A stretch of 64,000 nucleotides of DNA from JANQFV01 sp964468185 (GTDB lineage Bacteria > Planctomycetota > Phycisphaerae > UBA1845 > Fen-1342): the NCBI GenBank assembly GCA_964468185.1, contig CAYXTR010000001.1, positions 124,001 to 188,000 on the forward strand, given 5' to 3'. The notes below the pieces were generated by a model. It saw only the letters and a program-made list of their open reading frames with translations. It had not been told where the DNA came from and searched no databases. The translations under genes were made by a program, and so were the position numbers. This document shows, in pieces, positions 1 through 6,666 of the stretch (position 1 is the first letter of the stretch; the number at the start of each line of letters is the position of its first letter).

Positions 1-2952
1 ATAACCGTTGTCGAGCATGCCGCGCACCAGCCGCACCTGAAACTGTTCGATCTGTCCCCCCAGCCGCCACGCTGCCATCGAGCGCCGCAGGTGATCCGCC
101 TCCCCCGGCGAGAACCCGGCGGCGACGACGGCCAGCCGCATCACCTGCTCCTGAAACAGCGGCACGCCGAGCGTTTTTTCGAGCACCTTCTGCACCGCCG
201 GACTCGGATACCACACCGGCTCCTCGCCGTTTCGTCGGCGGAGGAAGGGATGGATCATGCCGCCCTGAATCGGCCCCGGCCGGACGATCGCGACCTCGAT
301 CACGAGGTCATAAAAGCACCGCGGCTTGAGCCGCGGCAACATCGACATCTGCGCCCGACTCTCAATCTGAAACACCCCGACCGTGTCCGCCGCACAAATC
401 ATGTCGTAAACGGCGGGGTCTTCGGAGGGAATGTCGAGAAGGGATTGAGGGATGGAGGGATTGAGGGATTGGGGAGGGAAGAGATCGAGAGATCGAGAGA
501 TCGAGAGATCGAGAGAAGAGGGGGGCGATGCGTTGTTCGCGCCAGTCACTTCTCCTGCTTGCTGCGCAGACTGTTCATCAGCGCTTGCAGCAGCCGACGC
601 ACTTCCTGTATTTCTTTGAAGAGTGTCGCTGGCGGTGACAGGAGTTGCAGCTCGTCGGCGATGATGATCTGCGTCTCCAGTTCGGCGAGTGATCCGTGAG
701 CGATCGACAGGAACTTGAGAAAGTCGCGCGTCGTCTGGCGTGCATTGCCTTCCGCGATGTTGCTCGGAATCGAAACCGCCGCCCGCCGCATCTGGCTGAT
801 CAGTCCGTACCGTTCGGTATCGGGCAGCGCCTGCGTGGTGTGATAGATCGTCTTGGACAGTTCGATCGCTTTGCGCCACACGCTTAGATCGCGAAAGGTG
901 TACTTGGGACTCATGCGAATCTCCCTCAACAGGTAAGGTGGGTTCGTTCTCCGACACGCGTGCCGTGCTGGTTGCATTTCTTGATCTCTCGATCTCTCGA
1001 TCTCTCGATCTCTCTCCGTAGTACGTCCCCAACATCCCAAACGCCTTGCTCAGCGCCGTCAGCATGCCGAGTGCGAGGCAGTCGACTTTCAGGATGCCGA
1101 GCGCGTCGATGTCGTTTTTGTCCCACTCGATGAACGTGCGGTCGGGCATGGCGCCGTTTTCCAACGGGACGATTTCGCACAGCGGCGTTTCGGTGATGAC
1201 GAAGCCGCCGACGTGTTGAGAGAGGTGCCGTGGAAATCCGATGAGCTGTCGCACGAGGCGGACGACCATCTGCACGGTGCGGTCGTTGGGGTTGAGGCCG
1301 GCTTGGCGCAATGCCTCCGGCGGGACCGGCTCGTTGCTCCACCAGTCGAGCGCCTTGGCCAGCACATCCACGCGATCGAGCGATAAGCCGAGCGCCTTGC
1401 CCACGTCGCGCACCGCAGAGCGCGGGCGATAGCGAATCACCTCCGCCGTAATCGCCGCCCGCTCGCGGCCGTACTTTTCGTAGATGTACTGAAACACTTC
1501 TTCGCGGCGTTCGTGCTCGAAGTCGACATCGATATCCGGCGGCTCGTTGCGTTCCTTGCTGACGAACCGCTCGAAGAGCAGGTCGTGCTTTTCCGGGTCG
1601 ACCGCGGTGACGCCGAGGCAGTAGCAGACGGCGGAGTTGGCGGCCGACCCACGGCCCTGGCAGAGGATGCCGCGCTCACGCGCGAAGCGGACGATGTCCC
1701 AGACGGTGAGGAAGTAGTGCTCGTAGTGGAGTTCGCGGATGAGAGCGAGTTCGGAGTTGAGGAGGGTTCGCGTAGCTGACGGAAGGGATGGAGGCGTGGG
1801 AACGTGGGAATGTGGGAACGTAGGAACGGGAAGAGATCGAGAGATCGAGAGATCGAGAGATCGAGACTCGTGCTTTGGGCGTTGCTCAGATCTTGACGGG
1901 ATGTTGTAGCGTTTGGCGGCGCCTTGCCAGGTTAGCTGTTCCAGGTACGTCATGGCGTCCTGGCCGGGGGGGACCAACTCGTGGGGGTATTCATACTTCA
2001 GTTCGTCGAGGGAGAAGGTGCAGCGCTCGGCGATCTCGACCGTACGCGCGATCAGGTCGGCGTGGTCGGCATATCGGCGGGCGATTTCTTCGCGCGGACG
2101 CAGATGTCGCTCGGCGTTGGCGAACAGGCGCGTGCCGGCGTTGTGAAGCGTGCACTTCTCGCGGATGCACGTCAGCACGTCATGAAGGTAACGCCGCTCC
2201 GGCACGTGATAGTGCACAGCGTTCGTCGCAACGAGCGGGACGCCGAACCGCTCGGAGATGGTTCGCAACGTCGTGAGGCGCTGGTCATCGGGAGTGGTGG
2301 CGTCGAGCCGGGCGGCGAGGTAGAGGCGGCTGGGGAAGAGATCGAGAGATCGAGAGATCGAGAGATCAAGATTGGGGATTGTGGCGGAGGGGGGAGAGAT
2401 CGAGAGATCGAGAGATCGAGAGATCAAGTTTGGGTTGGCGGCGGTGAGTGGAGGGTCTGAGAGGAGGGCGATCAGGGTTGAGTTTTTGCATAGGTCTTCG
2501 AGGTCGGCGTGGTAGAGGGTGCACTGGCCTTTGGGGGTGCGGAGGCGGCCGCGGGTGATGAGGCGGGCGAGGCGGGCGTAGGCGTCGCGGTCGGGCGCGA
2601 GCAGGACCAGCGGCGGGGCGTCGACGGGCGTGACCTCGACGCCGATGATGAGGTGGAGGTCGTGCTCGCGGGCGGCGAGGTGGGCGCGGACGACGCCGGC
2701 GAGTGAGTTGCGATCGGTGATGGCGAGGGCGGTATAGCCCAGTTCGGCGGCGCGATCGACGAGTTCGGCGGGATGCGAGGCCCCGCGCAGAAACGAGAAG
2801 TTCGTCAGGCAGTGCAGCTCGGCGTACGCCGGCGGGGCGGGGGTGGAGGTGGTCTCTTCCCGGTCGGCGGTGGTGGTGATGGGCAGGGCAGGCCGCTCTT
2901 GGTCGCCGGTGGTGGCGGATTCGGTGGCAGATTGTTGTTTATTGGCAGTCAT
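1..2952 (-). CDS. dnaE2: Error-prone DNA polymerase III alpha subunit DnaE2, 3' end outside window, carrying repeat and IVS insertions
   Basis: Translesion polymerase of the DnaE2 (ImuC) type. The frame beginning at ATG 2952 is open for 984 codons to the window edge. The PHP domain starts near residue 44 (ELHCLTNFSFLRGASHP). The palm carries GRGSAANSAVCYCLG (about 430) and PPDIDVDFEHERREE (about 465), which hold catalytic Asp residues. KVDCLALGML (about 620) corresponds to the third catalytic Asp, followed after the insertion by FQIESRAQMSMLPRLKPR and RPGPIQGGM. I translated the entire frame by hand and found no stop. Three stretches foreign to the family interrupt it: two adjacent copies of a 34-bp element (2337-2428), one copy plus an 8-nt array (1796-1865), and a segment of about 580 bp holding another gene (432-1014). 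No imuA, imuB or lexA is visible upstream. Family assignment is firm; whether the interrupted protein is active is unknown. Confidence 0.93.
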   Translation of the reverse strand, partial: MTANKQQSATESATTGDQERPALPITTTADREETTSTPAPPAYAELHCLTNFSFLRGASHPAELVDRAAELGYTALAITDRNSLAGVVRAHLAAREHDLHLIIGVEVTPVDAPPLVLLAPDRDAYARLARLITRGRLRTPKGQCTLYHADLEDLCKNSTLIALLSDPPLTAANPNLISRSLDLSISPPSATIPNLDLSISRSLDLFPSRLYLAARLDATTPDDQRLTTLRTISERFGVPLVATNAVHYHVPERRYLHDVLTCIREKCTLHNAGTRLFANAERHLRPREEIARRYADHADLIARTVEIAERCTFSLDELKYEYPHELVPPGQDAMTYLEQLTWQGAAKRYNIPSRSEQRPKHESRSLDLSISRSLPVPTFPHSHVPTPPSLPSATRTLLNSELALIRELHYEHYFLTVWDIVRFARERGILCQGRGSAANSAVCYCLGVTAVDPEKHDLLFERFVSKERNEPPDIDVDFEHERREEVFQYIYEKYGRERAAITAEVIRYRPRSAVRDVGKALGLSLDRVDVLAKALDWWSNEPVPPEALRQAGLNPNDRTVQMVVRLVRQLIGFPRHLSQHVGGFVITETPLCEIVPLENGAMPDRTFIEWDKNDIDALGILKVDCLALGMLTALSKAFGMLGTYYGERSRDREIERSRNATSTARVSENEPTLPVEGDSHESQVHLSRSKRVAQSDRTVQDDLSHHAGAARYRTVRTDQPDAAGGGFDSEQHRGRQCTPDDARLSQVPVDRSRITRRTGDADHHRRRAATPVTASDTLQRNTGSASAAASADEQSAQQAGEVTGANNASPPSSLDLSISRSLDLFPPQSLNPSIPQSLLDIPSEDPAVYDMICAADTVGVFQIESRAQMSMLPRLKPRCFYDLVIEVAIVRPGPIQGGMIHPFLRRRNGEEPVWYPSPAVQKVLEKTLGVPLFQEQVMRLAVVAAGFSPGEADHLRRSMAAWRLGGQIEQFQVRLVRGMLDNGY
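441..480. repeat. Degenerate octamer array, GGGATTGA-type
   Basis: Five 8-nt units (GGGATTGA, GGGATGGA, GGGATTGA, GGGATTGG, GGAGGGAA) run directly, in the same 8-nt register, into the GAGATCGA array at 481. The two sets differ at few positions, so this may be a diverged part of the same array. It is read within dnaE2 as a Ser/Pro/Asn-rich stretch. Confidence 0.75.
480..513 (+). repeat. 34-bp GAGATCGA element, IVS left arm
   Basis: Four octamer units in direct orientation on the plus strand. It pairs with the inverted copy at 980-1013 over about 30 bp, with one mismatch near the end. In the dnaE2 frame it reads as part of the cyclic peptide SLDLSISR. Confidence 0.9.
546..914 (-). CDS. Four-helix-bundle (S23/IVS-type) protein nested within dnaE2
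   Basis: A 122-residue protein starting MSPKYTFRDLSVWRKAIELS and carrying the family hallmark RRAAVSIPSNIAEGNAR, followed by the long helices typical of the S23 / TIGR02436 four-helix-bundle family (also related to Avd of diversity-generating retroelements). A good SD (GAGGGAG) sits 6 nt before ATG 914. The frame is open further upstream to 1040, but that part only translates the flanking repeat, so 914 is preferred. It lies on the same strand as dnaE2 in a different frame. Relatives are usually encoded in rRNA intervening sequences; their function is unknown. No reverse transcriptase or variable repeat is in the window, so a DGR role is not supported. Confidence 0.9.
   Translation of the reverse strand: MSPKYTFRDLSVWRKAIELSKTIYHTTQALPDTERYGLISQMRRAAVSIPSNIAEGNARQTTRDFLKFLSIAHGSLAELETQIIIADELQLLSPPATLFKEIQEVRRLLQALMNSLRSKQEK
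980..1013 (-). repeat. 34-bp GAGATCGA element, IVS right arm (inverted)
   Basis: The only copy in the window on the minus strand. Its reverse complement is identical over all 34 bases to the copies at 2337-2370 and 2395-2428, including the non-repeat end CAAG. In the dnaE2 frame it reads as EIERSRDR-type residues. Confidence 0.9.
1796..1827. repeat. Octamer array, GTGGGAAC-type, within dnaE2
   Basis: Four 8-nt units (GTGGGAAC, GTGGGAAT, GTGGGAAC, GTAGGAAC) abut the GAGATCGA element at 1832, again in 8-nt register. It is translated in dnaE2 as a VPTFPHSH-type stretch just ahead of the conserved LLNSELALIRELHYEHYF segment. Confidence 0.8.
1832..1865 (+). repeat. 34-bp GAGATCGA element within dnaE2
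   Basis: Four octamer units, differing by one base near the end from the 2337 and 2395 copies. It is translated in frame as SRSLDLSISRSL. The flanking DnaE2 family sequence resumes normally, so this is an in-frame insertion together with the adjacent array at 1796-1827. Confidence 0.88.
2337..2370 (+). repeat. 34-bp GAGATCGA element within dnaE2
   Basis: Identical to 2395-2428 and to the reverse complement of 980-1013, including the terminal CAAG. It lies in frame just before the dnaE2 segment SRLYLAARLD. Identity that extends past the octamer register argues for copying of a discrete unit and not only slippage. Confidence 0.9.
2395..2428 (+). repeat. 34-bp GAGATCGA element within dnaE2
   Basis: Second copy of a direct pair, 24 bp from the copy at 2337-2370. 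Together the pair adds about 30 residues rich in Ser, Leu, Asp and Pro between the PHP-domain segment LCKNSTLIALL and SRLYLAARLD. Confidence 0.9.
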
Positions 2953-3337
2953 AAGCGCGCACGTTCAGCGTTCTGGCGGTGATTCGCCTAGCGTGGCGCG
3001 CGATTTTCATCTCAGGATATGATACCTAACAAAATACGAACAGGCAAGCCAGAAACCAGAGGTGGCGATATGTGGATGGGCCGACACCAGCGCAATTCGT
3101 GCGTGGTAAACTGCGTTCCGCGGATAGCCAGAAGCGGGTACTTGATCGCGACGCAATGCGGCACAATATGATGCTAAGTTTATGTTTGAAAATATGTTGC
3201 GCAACCGCAACCGATCTTCCAAAAACGGCATGAAGCTTGACTCCGAACCGATCTCGTACGATACGTTGGAGTAGAGGTTGCGGTGCTAGTTCTTAGTTGG
3301 ATTAGCCGCGGGCCTAACGGCCGCCGGACCTCTTTTT
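2953..3337. other. Intergenic region upstream of dnaE2, no supported gene
   Basis: About 385 bases between the dnaE2 start and the DUF3800-like remnant. Around 3000-3240 the sequence is visibly more AT-rich than its neighbours, which may be old foreign or decayed DNA. Short reading frames here have no recognisable motifs or initiation signals. I saw no convincing LexA-type box or promoter for dnaE2. Confidence 0.5.
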
Positions 3338-3660
3338 CTATGCGCTGGCGCTGTTTGGATCCTTGATGACGCTTAATGTGCTTACGCTCCGGGAGCCAAG
3401 CGTGAATCGATAGAGCGACGCCTTGGGGATCTTGAAGTACGGGTCCGCCTCGCGACGCCCCTGGAAGCGCATGCCGTAGACGCTCGTGACAACGTGAGCG
3501 AGTTGAAGCCCGATGTTCTGTGCCTGCGAGACGGTGAAGAACGGCGTTCATGTCCCTTTTTCGATTCTCGAAACGTCTCATCCATGAAGATCAGCACGCG
3601 ACAAGTTCTCCTGGGTACAAGGGCACCGTGAACAATCCACTTGCGCAGGTTCCAATCCGA
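3338..3660 (-). pseudogene. DUF3800-like protein remnant, frameshifted
   Basis: One minus-strand frame from 3660 reads RVLIFMDETFRES, resembling the start of DUF3800 proteins (a FIDESG-like strand). About 105 nt later the protein-like reading moves to another frame (FFTVSQAQNIGLQLAHVVTSV, then YGMRFQGRREADPYFKI) and stops at TAG 3338. This second part resembles the DUF3800 C-terminus, with a QLAD-like motif. The middle of a normal protein is missing, so I read this as a deleted and frameshifted remnant. The assignment rests on motif resemblance only. Confidence 0.45.
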
Positions 3661-4356
3661 TCACTGGCCCTTCCCAAGCGTTGCGAGCAAGATGACGAAG
3701 GCCGTGATGGCGAGCGATAGCAGAGCCAGGAGCGCGACGACGCGGATGTTCGGCAGTGGACTGGGACGAAGGAAGTGCCGCAAGAGCCACTGTTCTGCGT
3801 GCGCAGTGTCGAATTGTCGGGCCGTTGGCGGCGCGTCGTCAACACTCGGCTCCCGCCGGGTGAGTCGCCTGTTGTCGCCGCCCTGGTAGGCGCGGCGAAA
3901 TACGCAGGGGCACGCCTTGGCGGCAAGCAACACGGCAACGGCGGGGCCGATGTGTATGAGGGCCAACCCATACCATAGCTCAGACATCAACGTGCCGGCG
4001 AGCAGGCCGCCCAGCGCGCCGCCGAGCAGGAGCAGTCCAAGTAGATAGTACCCCTGAGGCAGGTCGAGGACCGTGCGGAACGGGGCCGAGAACGACGGTG
4101 GCACCCACTTGTCGGAACGCAGCGGTATGACGGTCCAGATGGCGACGGAGGCGAGCACGAGGCAGGGCAAGATGAGCGTGCCGAGTCCGAGGAGCAGAGG
4201 CCACCCGTTTGCCAATAGCAGCCTGAACTGCGCAAGGTCGGCGGCCGGGTTGGGAAGTTGGCTGTGTGCCAGCTCAAGCAGCAGCGCAGAGGCGGCGACT
4301 TGCGCGATGCCGAAAACAATGATGGCGCAGCGTAAGGCAATCCAGGACATTGGCAC
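3661..4356 (-). CDS. Polytopic membrane protein, unknown function
   Basis: Predicted 231 residues with about five hydrophobic segments: at the N-terminus (ALRCAIIVFGIAQVAASALL), two in the first half, one pair around LLGLLLLGGALGGLL and ALIHIGPAVAVLLAA, and a final one (VALLALLSLAITAFVILLATL). A polar loop of about 60 residues precedes the last segment. Start is GTG 4356 or ATG 4350; neither has a clear SD. I do not recognise a family. It lies 94 bp downstream of the Kazal/dockerin gene on the same strand. Confidence 0.6.
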   Translation of the reverse strand: MPMSWIALRCAIIVFGIAQVAASALLLELAHSQLPNPAADLAQFRLLLANGWPLLLGLGTLILPCLVLASVAIWTVIPLRSDKWVPPSFSAPFRTVLDLPQGYYLLGLLLLGGALGGLLAGTLMSELWYGLALIHIGPAVAVLLAAKACPCVFRRAYQGGDNRRLTRREPSVDDAPPTARQFDTAHAEQWLLRHFLRPSPLPNIRVVALLALLSLAITAFVILLATLGKGQ

Positions 4357-4450
4357 AGGTCCCCGTCATCCGAAGCACAAAGTCCGTCAGTTCCGGGTAT
4401 TCCGGACAACACAGCCGACGGCCGAGCCCGCGCTGGCCGACACGTCGCCG

Positions 4451-5746
4451 CTACGGAATCACAAACTGCGTCGCCACCGTGACCTCCGATTCCGTGTCCA
4501 CATCGTAGTACACGTACTCCACCTCGTACATGCCGGGGTGGAAGCCGGTGACTACCGTTGTGGTGTCCACGCAGCACAGGCCCCAGCAGGGCATCGGCGT
4601 GATCTCTTCCTCGACAACCAGCAAATGTGTGACCTCGTCCGGCGTGACGAAGAGCTCGACGTTGATGTAGTCGTAGCACATGTTCGTGGTGCGGTGGTCG
4701 TGCGTGATGGTCAGGTGGGCGCCGTCTGGCGTGACGGCGACGTCCATGTGCACCTCGTCCGGGTCGCAGAAGGACGCGCACGCGAACGGGTCGTAGCAGC
4801 CGCTGTCCGAAAACTCGAGGATGTACGGCAGCTCCACGTCGAAGAGCTGTTGGAACACCTGGAAGTCGTGCAGATCGACGTCGGCGTCAAAGTCGAAGTC
4901 GGCGCGGACACAGGGCAGCGGAATGCCGGCGTCCGGTCCGAGCAGGCAATAGGTGAAATAGCCGAAGTCGGCCATGTCGACGTCGTGGTCGAGGTCGAAA
5001 TCGCCGGGCAGGCAGGCATCGTTATACGCGACGCTCATGCCGGCCATCGCGGCGAAGCAGGCGTTGTCATACGTGACGCCGTCACAGCCGCAGACGGGGT
5101 CATAGTATTCCGGGCAATCGGTCGGCTGCTCGGTGCACATGCCTGTCTCGATCAGGCAATCCTCGAAGAAGCAGTACAGCCCGCCGGGGCAATCCTCGTT
5201 GGACCAGCAGTATTCGGGAGCGAACGGGCCATGGAGCGGTCCGTAGCCGATGCCGACGGCCGCGTCCCAGTTCTCGATGAAGGTGTAGTGCTGCGGCGGT
5301 TCGCCGGGCTGGAAGGTCTCCAGTTGCCAGCCGACGTCCTCGGCCCGCCAGGGGTGGACGAACGAGAATGCGAAAGTCTCGAGGGCGTTCTCGGGATCGT
5401 CGGTCCACCAGCGGGCGCGGCCCAGCGTTTGTGAGTAACACGGGCCCTGAGAGACCTCGCCGTGGGGAGCGAACAGTCCGCACGCGTGCCCAAGGCCGTC
5501 GGGTTCGATCGTGAAGTTCCAGCCGGGCGGGATGGACACGGCTGTGTAGTTGTCGACGTCGAGATCGCCCGTGCCGACGGAGAACTCGGTCATGGGGTAG
5601 CTGGCGGCGTCGACGACGTACATGTAGGTGCCGCCGCCGGAAGGGCCGGCGGTGCATTCGCAGAAGATGAGCGGTGCATCGGCGGCGGCAAAGGACGCGC
5701 AAGTGAGTACGGCGATCGTGACGGCGAGTGTGTGGATTCTGGACAC
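4451..5746 (-). CDS. Secreted protein with Kazal-type and dockerin-like domains
   Basis: A 431-residue exported protein. The signal peptide is roughly residues 1-22 (LAVTIAVLTCASFAAADA). A Cys-rich middle contains DPVCGCDGVTYDNACFA, a clear Kazal-type signature. A dockerin-like EF-hand pair follows (GDFDLDHDVDMADFGYF and ADFDFDADVDLHDFQVF). The C-terminal third is a Cys-containing beta-rich region. Start GTG 5746 has AGGAGG 6 nt upstream. Dockerin-like pairs are widespread in secreted planctomycete proteins without cohesin partners; a Kazal module suggests protease binding, but that is inference. No cellulosome genes are nearby. Confidence 0.82.
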   Translation of the reverse strand: MSRIHTLAVTIAVLTCASFAAADAPLIFCECTAGPSGGGTYMYVVDAASYPMTEFSVGTGDLDVDNYTAVSIPPGWNFTIEPDGLGHACGLFAPHGEVSQGPCYSQTLGRARWWTDDPENALETFAFSFVHPWRAEDVGWQLETFQPGEPPQHYTFIENWDAAVGIGYGPLHGPFAPEYCWSNEDCPGGLYCFFEDCLIETGMCTEQPTDCPEYYDPVCGCDGVTYDNACFAAMAGMSVAYNDACLPGDFDLDHDVDMADFGYFTYCLLGPDAGIPLPCVRADFDFDADVDLHDFQVFQQLFDVELPYILEFSDSGCYDPFACASFCDPDEVHMDVAVTPDGAHLTITHDHRTTNMCYDYINVELFVTPDEVTHLLVVEEEITPMPCWGLCCVDTTTVVTGFHPGMYEVEYVYYDVDTESEVTVATQFVIP

Positions 5747-5963
5747 GTTCGGCCTCCTGCGTTCCGCGCGTTGTCGCGGCCCCGTGTCGCGCGTCGCGCG
5801 TCGCGTGCACCCTGACGACGCCCACGCGCGTGCAATGCACTCCCCACAACGGTCAATATACCCTATTCAAACGCAGGAATGCACGTATTTTCTCGGACCG
5901 TTATTGGCAGAGCGCGCATCATCGGGCGCGCTTCAGGCGTGCAGCGCGATTGGTCGTTGGATG

Positions 5964-5997
5964 AGAGATCAAGAGATCGAGAGATCGAGAGATCGAG
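5964..5997 (+). repeat. 34-bp GAGATCGA element downstream of lipoprotein gene
   Basis: Same 34-bp length and octamer unit as the dnaE2 copies, with the A-for-G variant in the first unit instead of the last. It lies 6 bp beyond the stop codon (6004) of the lipoprotein gene, outside any coding region. Confidence 0.88.
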
Positions 5998-6003
5998 ACT
6001 CTG

Positions 6004-6666
6004 TCATGGCGCGGCGCTCGGCGGTGGGGCCGAGCGAGGTGCCGTAGCGGGTTTGGCGAGGAACTCGAGGTTTGTCAGGAACTGGCGGTATTTGTCGAGG
6101 TTGGCTTCGTAGGTGTCGGGGGTGGCGGCGTATTCGATGATGTAGCCGAAATCGCCGTGGGTGACGGCTTCGAAGCGGGTCTTGTAGGTCTTGTTGTACC
6201 ATTCGATCTGCTGAACATACGCCCGGGGGAAGGCGGCGTGCAGCGGATCAGCGGGTTCGTTGGAGGAAATGCGGCCCTGGTCGGCTTCGAGGTAGCCGTC
6301 GATGAGGGTGTCGAGGTTGGCGGGGCCATCGAAGTGGAAGGACTTCACTGCGATGGTCGTCGGGATGCTCTCGCGCTCGTCCTCGATCCAGACGGCGGGG
6401 AGTTCGAAGACGGCGGTGTGCGAGTCCGCGAAACGGTACTGGTAGGCGGCTGCATGTACGAATGCCCAGTCGCCGGTGAGCGGGATGCGGTAGCCCCATT
6501 CGGTGTTGGTGTGGTAGGGGGTGTCGTTGTCCGGGGCCGGCTGCGCGTGTCGAGGCTTCGGTTGCTGCGTAGTGCAGGCGGTGAGAATGCAAAGCGCGAT
6601 AGCGGACGCGGCGATAAGTCGTCTGAGAGTACAACCACGAGTAGGTGACGACGCGTTAGCGGACAT
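6004..6666 (-). CDS. Lipoprotein, translationally coupled to metH, unknown function
   Basis: A 220-residue predicted lipoprotein: basic N-terminus, hydrophobic core LIAASAIALCI and lipobox LTAC. The mature part begins with a Thr/Gln/Pro-rich linker and then a compact domain (WGYRIPLTGDWAFVHAAAY, later YIIEYAATPDTY). ATG 6666 overlaps the end of metH by 11 bp, so it is probably co-translated with metH. The open frame continues upstream inside metH, but only as an Ala/Ser shadow, so 6666 is chosen. Family not recognised; nothing ties it to methionine metabolism except position. Confidence 0.75.
   Translation of the reverse strand: MSANASSPTRGCTLRRLIAASAIALCILTACTTQQPKPRHAQPAPDNDTPYHTNTEWGYRIPLTGDWAFVHAAAYQYRFADSHTAVFELPAVWIEDERESIPTTIAVKSFHFDGPANLDTLIDGYLEADQGRISSNEPADPLHAAFPRAYVQQIEWYNKTYKTRFEAVTHGDFGYIIEYAATPDTYEANLDKYRQFLTNLEFLAKPATAPRSAPPPSAAP

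Larger units (their letters stand above)
432..1014. mobile_element. IVS-like insertion inside dnaE2, bounded by inverted 34-bp repeats
   Basis: The segment separates the dnaE2 residues ending LGTYYG from those resuming near LDIPSEDPAVY, which are nearly contiguous in normal DnaE2 proteins. It is bounded by GAGATCGA octamer arrays in opposite orientation (480-513 and 980-1013), with a degenerate 8-nt array (441-480) on the dnaE2-distal side. Inside is a four-helix-bundle gene. The dnaE2 frame reads through without a stop as about 190 polar, Arg/Ser-rich residues. The layout mirrors intervening sequences in bacterial 23S rRNA genes, which are stem-flanked and may encode the same protein family, but here the host is a protein-coding gene. 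Exact ends cannot be fixed without an uninterrupted relative. Confidence 0.75.

Noticed and set aside
480..1013. Could the regular repeats be a CRISPR array?
   Set aside because: Repeats are contiguous octamers without unique spacers of regular length, and no cas genes are present.
432..1014. Could the S23 segment be a diversity-generating retroelement (Avd is a relative)?
   Set aside because: No reverse transcriptase, template repeat or variable repeat is in view; flanks are octamer arrays instead.
432..1014. Could the insertion be an intein or a group I/II intron?
   Set aside because: No Hint-fold or homing-endonuclease motifs in the dnaE2 frame, and no intron-encoded reverse transcriptase or intron domain V-like end was noticed.
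3007..3231. Small minus-strand open frame upstream of dnaE2
   Set aside because: No SD, no motif, and it lies in DNA that appears decayed.
4073..5434. Plus-strand open frame antisense to the Kazal/dockerin gene
   Set aside because: The minus-strand protein has a signal peptide, SD and recognisable domains; the plus frame has none.
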